DNA from: JBBSAT01 sp044223665 | GTDB lineage: Bacteria; Myxococcota_A; Polyangia; Polyangiales; Sandaracinaceae | Length of the DNA stretch: 64,000 bases | Reading direction: 5' to 3' | NCBI GenBank assembly: GCA_044223665.1 | Contig: JBGALT010000002.1 | Coordinates: 62,001 to 126,000, forward strand | In this document: positions 58,446 to 64,000 of the stretch, piece after piece | How positions within the stretch are numbered: position 1 is the stretch's first letter | How the letters are laid out: each line of letters begins with the position of its first letter | Notes under the pieces: generated by a model | Databases searched by the model: none | What the model was told of the DNA's origin: nothing | Seen by the model: the letters and a program-made list of their open reading frames with translations, nothing else | Made by a program: the position numbers and the translations under genes

Positions 58446-60062
58446 TCACGGCGCGGCGCGGGCTCCGTTCAGCACGAAGGCCTGCGAGACCTGCACGTCG
58501 GTGTCCAGGGGCCCGAACCGCTGGTCGGTGATCACACGGAGCATGCAGGCCTCGGCGCGCTGGCCGTCGTCGAGCGTCGTTCGGCCGAGGTGCGCTTCGT
58601 GGACTTCACCGCGCACGTCGATCGTGAAGACGACCTCGATGCGCCCGTCGACGGACGGATAGACATCGAGCGCCTCCTGCGCACAGCGCGTCAGCCGCGG
58701 CAGCGCTCGGTGGATCACCCGTTGGAGCGCCGAGCGCGAGAGGGCTCCTCGGACGTGGACCTCGGCCGTGCGTACGACCGCGGGCGAGTGGTGCGCGTGC
58801 GGCCGCGGGGCGTCGACGACGAGCGCGTACTCGTCGGGGACGCGGAGGACGGGGACCTCCTCCGCAGGTTCTTCGTGGGGGCTCGCCGTGTTCGGCGGGG
58901 CGGGTGGCGGCACCGGCGCCCAGGTGACGACCGAGGAAGGAGGCGCGGGCGGCCGAGCCGTCGCCGATCGCGCCGTGGGCGTAGGGGCGGGAGCGCGCAC
59001 CGAGAGCATCGCCAGGACCGCGGCAGCGCACAACGATGCGACCACGACCGCCGCGATCACGGCACCGACGCTGCGCGACGTGCTCGCACGCGGCTCGGGG
59101 ATCGGTGCGGGCGCTGCCGCGGAAAGGCCCGCGACGTGCGGCGTCCGTCGCGGCGGCGCGGGACGAAAGGGCGTTCGCACCGGGCTCGCTGGCGCGACGG
59201 GAGCCGCGGGCGCTACCGAGGCCGCAGGCGACGACGCCCGTCGGAGCTCGTCCGCGAGCATGCGCGCGTCGGTGGGTCGCGCGCCTCGCTCGCGCTCGAG
59301 GCATCGGTGGATCACGCGCGCGAGCGGCTCCGGCACCGACGGCGCGAGCTTGCGAAGCTCACGGGGCGGCTCGGTGAAGAGCTTCGCGATCAGCTCGGGC
59401 AGCGTCTCCGCTTCGTAGGGCGTCGTGCCCGCGAGCGCCTCGAAGAGCACGACGCCCATCGAGTAGAGGTCGGAGCGCGCATCGAGATCGCGCGCGCCGC
59501 GCGCTTGTTCGGGAGAGAGGTAGTGCCCGGTGCCGATCAGCTCGCCGGTCTTGGTGAGCGGCGAGAGCGCCGTGGCGTGCTTGGCGATGCCGAAGTCGAG
59601 GAGCTTGGGCTGGACGTGCCCGTCGATCGTCTCGAGGAAGATGTTGTCGGGCTTGAGGTCGCGATGGACGATCCCCGCGTCGTGCAGCGCCGCGAGCGCG
59701 TCCACGATCGGGAGCAGGTGCGTCGCGAGCTCGGCGGTCGAGAGAGGGCGCCGCACGATGCGCTCGGCGAGGCTCTCGCCGTCGAGCAGCTCCATCGCCA
59801 TCCACGGGCGATCGCCATCGACGCCCGCATCGTGGATGTCGACGATCGCCGGGTGCCGCACGCGGGAGGCGGCGATGGCCTCGCGGAGGAAGCGCTCGGC
59901 GCCGAGCGTGCTCGAGGCCTCGTCCGCGATGACCTTCAGCGCGACGTTCTTCTGCAGCACGACGTTCTCGGCGATCCACACCTCGCCCATGCCGCCGCGC
60001 CCGAGCGGCCGGCTGAGTCGGTACTTGCCTGCGATGACGGTGGATGGGGTCAGGGACGTCAC
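58446..60062 (-). CDS. Ser/Thr kinase with TM helix and AgmX/PglI-like C-terminal domain
   Basis: The 538-residue product (GTG start, VTSLTPSTVIAGKYRLSRPL) has a complete kinase: GRGGMG loop (21-26), Lys43, catalytic HRDLKPDN (133-140), DFG (156-158), GTGHYLSPEQARG. A Pro/Ala-rich linker follows, then a TM helix (SVGAVIAAVVVASLCAAAVLAMLSV). The last 100 residues (VHVRGALSRSALQRVIHRAL, LTRCAQEALDVYPSVDGRIE, VFTIDVRGEVHEAHLG) match the pattern of the AgmX/PglI C-terminal domain of gliding and polarity proteins: a helix, a central Cys, and a TonB-like beta hairpin. A kinase with this output domain suggests linkage to envelope or motility proteins. Confidence 0.9.
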   Translation of the reverse strand: MTSLTPSTVIAGKYRLSRPLGRGGMGEVWIAENVVLQKNVALKVIADEASSTLGAERFLREAIAASRVRHPAIVDIHDAGVDGDRPWMAMELLDGESLAERIVRRPLSTAELATHLLPIVDALAALHDAGIVHRDLKPDNIFLETIDGHVQPKLLDFGIAKHATALSPLTKTGELIGTGHYLSPEQARGARDLDARSDLYSMGVVLFEALAGTTPYEAETLPELIAKLFTEPPRELRKLAPSVPEPLARVIHRCLERERGARPTDARMLADELRRASSPAASVAPAAPVAPASPVRTPFRPAPPRRTPHVAGLSAAAPAPIPEPRASTSRSVGAVIAAVVVASLCAAAVLAMLSVRAPAPTPTARSATARPPAPPSSVVTWAPVPPPAPPNTASPHEEPAEEVPVLRVPDEYALVVDAPRPHAHHSPAVVRTAEVHVRGALSRSALQRVIHRALPRLTRCAQEALDVYPSVDGRIEVVFTIDVRGEVHEAHLGRTTLDDGQRAEACMLRVITDQRFGPLDTDVQVSQAFVLNGARAAP

Positions 60063-60318
60063 GACGCGTTCCTCGCGGGACTTCTCGGCGGCTCGAGGCG
60101 GGCGTTGCGCGGAGAGCCTGCGAATCGCGGGAAGGCCGGCGATGGGCGCTCGCTGAGCCGAAGGGGGGATCGTGAGTCGTGATCCAGCGGGCGCGTCGTC
60201 GCGACACACGGCTGCGTTGACGGTCGAGCGGATCGACCTCAGGATCGGATGCGTGCAAGGCGCAAGGATCGGGCGTACCCGAGGCGTCGGGAATCGTCGG
60301 CCTCTCGTGCCTCGAGCG

Positions 60319-60819
60319 ATGGTCACGTGGCTCCTTCTGGTGATGCTGGTCGCGTGCGGTAGCCCGGGCGACGAGGACGAGTCGACGACGATTCGGATCA
60401 CCGCCATCGCGCCGTACGTGATCACGTCCGGGACACCGTACGAAGTGTTCGTCGACACCTCGAACGCTCTCTTCGTCCAACACCCGTTGTTCGGCTGCCG
60501 ACGCGAGAGTGAGCTTGTCGAGATCCACTACGCGATGGGCCCCGACGGGTGGCCCGCCTCCGACGACGTCGTCTACACCAACATCAACAACACCACTGGG
60601 ACACCGCGCGCCATCCTCGGAGATTTGACCATCGGGAGCTCGCTGCCGGCGACGTACGGAGTCCACGGCAGTGCCTGGAACCCCAACGGCCCGTCGGTCG
60701 TGATCCGCATCCCGGCGCTCGACGCACGTGTGGAGGCAGCGATACCGCCTCTCGAGACGCGTGCCTGCGCGGGAATGCGCGAAGTCCCGCGTGACCGCCT
60801 CGACGCCGTGGGGCGGTGA
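60319..60819 (+). CDS. Predicted lipoprotein, unknown function (166 aa)
   Basis: A short signal ends in LVAC with Cys13, then an acidic run (GSPGDEDESTT). The mature domain appears strand-rich (IRITAIAPYVITSGTPYEVFV, ESELVEIHYAMG, GPSVVIRIPALDARVEAAIPP) with two Cys (LFGCRRE, RACAGM), which fits a beta-sandwich. It is divergent from the kinase at 58446; the 256-bp gap between them must carry both promoters. The upstream in-frame ATG at 60172 is rejected since it would bury the signal. Confidence 0.6.
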   Translation: MVTWLLLVMLVACGSPGDEDESTTIRITAIAPYVITSGTPYEVFVDTSNALFVQHPLFGCRRESELVEIHYAMGPDGWPASDDVVYTNINNTTGTPRAILGDLTIGSSLPATYGVHGSAWNPNGPSVVIRIPALDARVEAAIPPLETRACAGMREVPRDRLDAVGR

Positions 60820-60926
60820 CGGCAGGCGATGAAGGTGCGAGGGCTCGTGACGACGGCTGCATGAGCTCGGTGCGCGGGTGTGCGACGCGAAGGAGTGTGC
60901 CGACCTTGCCTCCGAACGGGTCGAGC

Positions 60927-61128
60927 GAGTACGACGACCCGGAACTTCGATCCGGGTCGTCGGACGCGCGGGTGGGAGTCCGAGGGAGGGCCGGCGGCCC
61001 TTCCTGGGTGGGGCCCGCGGGGAGGGCACGAGCTTGCTTCGCAAGCGGAGTGGGCAGCGCCGCGAGTACATCGGTACGGAAAGAGCGATTCGCGGAACGC
61101 GGATCGTGCTTCCGGGCCGATGTACTAG
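60927..61128. mobile_element. CTAGTAC-bounded MITE-like element, copy 2
   Basis: About 202 bp. The right end is GTACTAG (61122-61128); the left end is a degenerate GAGTAC (60928-60933). A 12-bp perfect hairpin CGACGACCCGGA/TCCGGGTCGTCG occupies 60932-60962. The core 60968-61044 (GGGTGGGAGTCCGAGG..., GGGCCCGCGGGGAGGGCACG) matches copy 1 at 29492-29570, in the same orientation. No protein is encoded. The right end supplies the TAG stop for the minus-strand ABM-globin gene. Confidence 0.75.
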
Positions 61129-61856
61129 CGACCGTCGTCCCAGCCCCAGCGCGGGACGCCCGCGTCGGGCGCCGGGACGTGGCCGATCCGCGCGTTCTCG
61201 AGCGCGACGACGGAGCCCCATTCGAGGTAGCGGAGGATCGCCGCGACCGCCTCTTCCTCGCCGGAGGGCGCGACCGCTCGCACCGCATCGCCGGCGAGCG
61301 CCACGAAGCGCGCGCGCTCATCGTCTCCGATCGCGAGGTTCGCGTGGCGCACGAGGATGGGCGCGATGTCTCCGTGCAGCGCCGAGTACAAGCGCGGGCC
61401 CCCGAAGACCTCGGTCAGCCACGCCGCGAGATGCGGTACGTGCGTGGCTCTCGGCTGGGCGAAGCGCGGCGCGAGGAGCGGATCGCGCGCCATCCGCTCG
61501 TGCATCGCCTTGGCGAGCCGCACGAAGGCCTCCGGCCCGCCGAACGCATCGGCGATCGAGCGCGAGCGTGCGGCCGTGAGCTCGTAGCGCGCCATCTCGA
61601 CGATCGACGACACGTAGGGCTGGACGAGCGCGAAGAACGGCGGGAAGTGAGGGCCCTTCCGGAACCCCTCACGATGCGCCTCGGCCGAGGCCCACGTGAT
61701 GCGGACCACGTAGCGGCCCGGCGTGTCGGAGGCGCGCGTCAGCTCGTAGCCGTGGCACTCGGGAGCCGCGGCGAGGTGCGCACCGGCGCGGCGATAGGCC
61801 TCCTCCAGCGCGGGATCGAACGCGGGTAGCTGATAGCGAACGTACTCGACGATCAT
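61125..61856 (-). CDS. ABM domain fused to a group II truncated hemoglobin
   Basis: The 243-residue product has two domains. Residues 1-93 form an antibiotic-biosynthesis-monooxygenase-type ferredoxin-like fold (MIVEYVRYQLPAFDPALEEAYRRAG, GYELTRASDTPGRYVVRITWASAEAH). Residues about 100-225 are a truncated globin of the trHbII type: IADAFGGPEAFVRLAKAMHERMARDP, PHLAAWLTEVFGGPRLYS and RHANLAIGDDERARFVALAGDAV, where H in RHANLAI is the likely heme-binding F8 His. Such globins bind O2 or NO; ABM domains often oxidise small quinol-like molecules without cofactor. The fusion suggests heme-assisted redox detoxification. It is divergent from an HxlR regulator. Confidence 0.85.
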   Translation of the reverse strand: MIVEYVRYQLPAFDPALEEAYRRAGAHLAAAPECHGYELTRASDTPGRYVVRITWASAEAHREGFRKGPHFPPFFALVQPYVSSIVEMARYELTAARSRSIADAFGGPEAFVRLAKAMHERMARDPLLAPRFAQPRATHVPHLAAWLTEVFGGPRLYSALHGDIAPILVRHANLAIGDDERARFVALAGDAVRAVAPSGEEEAVAAILRYLEWGSVVALENARIGHVPAPDAGVPRWGWDDGR

Positions 61857-61894
61857 CGGTCGCGGTCTTACCGTCGTCGCGAACTCCCATCCAC

Positions 61895-61908
61895 GAACCA
61901 GTTGGTTC
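61895..61908. promoter_or_regulatory. Probable HxlR operator
   Basis: GAACCA-GT-TGGTTC is a perfect palindrome halfway between the divergent starts of the ABM-globin gene (61856) and the HxlR gene (61919). Position and dyad symmetry fit a dimeric winged-helix regulator binding site that could repress both genes. Confidence 0.6.
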
Positions 61909-61918
61909 GCGAGGCCAC

Positions 61919-62296
61919 GTGGAACGCACCTACGAATGCCCGGTCGAGCTCGCAGTAGAGCAGCTCGGCGCGAAGTGGAAGCCCGTCTTGCTCGCGCACC
62001 TCAAGGATGCGCCGCTCCGCTACCGCGACCTTCGCGCACGGATGCCGCGCACCAGCGACAAGATGCTCACGCAGCGCCTGCGCGAGCTCTCCGAGGCAGG
62101 CCTCGTGAGGCGCGGCGAAGGCGGCTACCGGCTGACGCGGGATGGCGTGCGCTTGCGCCCGGTCCTCGAGGCGCTCTTCGCGTATGGCAGCGAGCTCGGC
62201 GAAGACCGAGGCATCGGGTTCTTCGGCGCCGAGCCGGTGACCACCGCGACGAAGCGCCGCGCGCCGGCCCAGCGCCGCACGACGCCGCAGCGCTGA
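61919..62296 (+). CDS. HxlR-family transcriptional regulator
   Basis: The 125-residue product (GTG start) begins MERTYECPVELAVEQLGAKWKPVLLAHLKDAPLRYRDLRAR, the family N-terminus with its conserved redox-capable Cys7. It continues with the winged helix TSDKMLTQRLRELSEAGLVRRGEGGYRLT. HxlR/YodB/QorR proteins sense quinones, aldehydes or other electrophiles through Cys. The divergent gene encodes an ABM-globin fusion, so it is likely the controlled target. The last 20 residues are Arg/Thr-rich and may be disordered. The 233 bp after its stop contain no recognisable gene. Confidence 0.92.
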   Translation: MERTYECPVELAVEQLGAKWKPVLLAHLKDAPLRYRDLRARMPRTSDKMLTQRLRELSEAGLVRRGEGGYRLTRDGVRLRPVLEALFAYGSELGEDRGIGFFGAEPVTTATKRRAPAQRRTTPQR

Positions 62297-62529
62297 GAGC
62301 GACCGGCGCGTGAGCCATCGCGTGGCTCGCGAGCAGCGATCCTCGCGTCGTGGTGTCGGCTCCGCGAGGAACCAGCGCCGGGGCCGCTCCCGGTGGCGCC
62401 ACCGCCGCACCAGCACTTCCCGACGACGCCGTTCGACGTCGTGAGGGACTTCACGACGCAACCTCGGGGCACCCGCGCCTCCGGCGTGCTGCGTGCGGCT
62501 CGCGCCGAGCCCGAGGTTATGATCATGCC

Positions 62530-64000
62530 ATGCGCTCTGCGGGGCTCCTCCTCCTTTCTTCGTGCGTGGCCGGATGCGGGACGGCGGCGGCGGTGGACGC
62601 CGCGGTGGATGCGGCCATCGTGGACGCGCGCGTGCAGCCGTCGACGGACGTCGGCAACGACGCCCTGCCAGACACCGACTGCGCGCCGCCGGAGCTCTAT
62701 GCTCGCTTCCGGTGCGAGGCCGGGCACATCTTCGAGACCCGATGTGACCCCGGGCCCTGCAATCACTGCACGAGCTTCGAGCGCACCGATGTCTCGTGCC
62801 CGAACGGGTGCCGCATCGATCCTCCGCAGCTTCCTCAGGTCCCCGAGGACGTCTGCGCGCCGCTCGCCGACGTCGGCACGCCCTGCGCCACGGACGACGA
62901 CTGCGCGCCGGCCGTGAGCGACGATGGCTACGGCGGGCCCGCGACACCGAAGGCGCTGCACTGCGACACCGGACACGGTGCATGCGCGAGCGACCACGAG
63001 GACTGCAACACCGCGGACGACGATCTCGACGGCACGATCGACGAAGGCTGCACCTGCGTGCCGCGCACGATCGTGCTCAGCGGCATCTCCGGCCTCCCCG
63101 GCGAGGCTGCGCTCGGCGGCGAGCGCATTCTGGTCTCCGCGTGGAGCGACCTCGGCTCGTCGCTCGCGCTCACCGACGCCGAGGGCGTCCCGCGCTCGTC
63201 GTACTCCGTGTCGGGCGGCTCGATCTCGCGGATCGCCGGCGGCTTCCTCTATCTCGAGAGCGGCGCGAGCACCGGCGCGGGCGCGATCCGGCGGATCGGC
63301 GACGACGGACGGCGCATCGGCACGACCACGTCGGTCTCGTGGCCCGCGGGATGGCCGACCGTGGGCGAGTGGGGCGCGGACCTCGTGCTCCTCGCACCGC
63401 TCGCCAGTGGGTCGTGGTCGATCGCGCGCATCGCCGCCGACGGCACCACGCTCGCGAGCGGCACCTTCGACGCCGCCGCAGCGGTTCGCCTCGCTCCGCT
63501 CGACGATGGCACGCCGCTCGTGATCGACGGCGCGGCGAGCTCGCCCGTCCGCCTGCTCGCGGCGGCGAGCGACGCCGCGACGCACCACGTCGCGGACGTC
63601 TCCGCCGACCACGTGGGCCCGGCCAGCGAGGTCGCTCGCACCGCGGATCGCCTCTGGATCACCGCGCGTGACGTGAGCGGCGCGGTCGTGCTCGCGGCGA
63701 TCGATCCGGCGACGGGCGCGTGGGCCGAGGCGCTCTCGCTCGGCGCGATCACCACGAGCCCGCCGATCGGCGGCGTGGCGGATCCCGTGGTGCACCTCGC
63801 GGCGCGCGGTGAGCACCTGTTCGCGAGCTGGCGCGATCTCCATGGTGCGCTGCGCACCGTCGTGCTCGACACGACCGGCACGCGCCTCGGCGAGTCGACG
63901 CTGCCGCTGGAAGGGCCGGCCTACCTGTACCCCGGCGGAACCGATGCGGGCGTGCGCCTCGTGGCGGGCGTCCGATTGCTCGCCCCGTGCGATGCGCTCT
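62530..64000 (+). CDS. Predicted lipoprotein, partial (>490 aa)
   Basis: The gene starts at an ATG with a lipobox, CVAGC (Cys16), and is open to the right edge of the window. The first part has several Cys pairs (DTDCAPPE, RFRCEAGH, RCDPGPCNHC, CATDDDC) and a DEDCNTADDDLDGTIDEGCTC segment like one MopE-type metal-binding repeat. It then becomes a propeller-like chain of SWS/WxV strands. It is presumably a surface-anchored sensor or binding protein. The C-terminus lies outside the window. Confidence 0.7.
   Translation, partial: MRSAGLLLLSSCVAGCGTAAAVDAAVDAAIVDARVQPSTDVGNDALPDTDCAPPELYARFRCEAGHIFETRCDPGPCNHCTSFERTDVSCPNGCRIDPPQLPQVPEDVCAPLADVGTPCATDDDCAPAVSDDGYGGPATPKALHCDTGHGACASDHEDCNTADDDLDGTIDEGCTCVPRTIVLSGISGLPGEAALGGERILVSAWSDLGSSLALTDAEGVPRSSYSVSGGSISRIAGGFLYLESGASTGAGAIRRIGDDGRRIGTTTSVSWPAGWPTVGEWGADLVLLAPLASGSWSIARIAADGTTLASGTFDAAAAVRLAPLDDGTPLVIDGAASSPVRLLAAASDAATHHVADVSADHVGPASEVARTADRLWITARDVSGAVVLAAIDPATGAWAEALSLGAITTSPPIGGVADPVVHLAARGEHLFASWRDLHGALRTVVLDTTGTRLGESTLPLEGPAYLYPGGTDAGVRLVAGVRLLAPCDAL

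Overview
The window is very GC-rich DNA, and its content fits a large myxobacterial genome, most like the Sandaracinus/Polyangiales type. The pointers are: a DUF2378 (Myxococcus paralogous family) protein; three large Ser/Thr kinases; about seventeen predicted lipoproteins, many with Asp/Ala/Gly-rich tails (DAG, TDAA) just after the lipobox Cys; a MopE-like Asp/Cys repeat protein; frequent GTG starts; and tightly packed convergent genes. The species assignment is an inference from gene content, not a database result. No tRNA, rRNA, CRISPR array or phage module was seen.

Layout. 1-6.9 kb: partial flavoprotein, rpsT, an SDH-cytochrome-b-like membrane protein, yebC, small housekeeping and unknown genes, DUF2378, UbiA-like prenyltransferase. 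6.9-12.8 kb: a long leader with a sigma70-like promoter, then a five-gene operon (two D-Ala-D-Ala-ligase-like ATP-grasp enzymes, GNAT acetyltransferase, Cys-cluster protein, OPT transporter). This is the best candidate in the window for an undescribed pathway. 12.7-20.6 kb: minimal RlmN-like radical SAM enzyme, kinase, K+ channel with TrkA domains, polysaccharide flippase, hydrolase, moaC. 20.7-25.3 kb: long Hsp70-like protein, then an Rpn-type nuclease gene with a tandem 3'-end duplication. 25.3-38 kb: lipoproteins, a zinc-peptidase-like protein, an FHA/degenerate CpaF fusion, a RibD-like deaminase, a divergent PNPOx-like/MocR pair, dienelactone hydrolase, SUI1/YciH. 38-43.8 kb: a kinase-NTPase-winged-helix fusion, followed by IS91-type transposase remnants and a 71-bp perfect duplication of the kinase gene's 3' end. 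43.8-53.5 kb: a lipoprotein island with lspA, a GH92 glycosidase and the MopE-like protein. 53.7-54.9 kb: a REP-associated tyrosine transposase (RAYT) inside long inverted repeats. 55-64 kb: lipase-like lipoprotein, methyltransferase, a 32-aa membrane protein, argG, another kinase, an ABM-globin fusion with a divergent HxlR regulator, and a final truncated lipoprotein.

Mobile and repeat content is modest but informative: a new-looking small element bounded by CTAGTAC/GTACTAG (29.4 and 61 kb, with a solo end at 5 kb), the RAYT unit, the IS91 debris and the Rpn duplication. Most genes are single units or 2-3 gene operons with 4-bp ATGA overlaps, and several convergent pairs overlap at their 3' ends.
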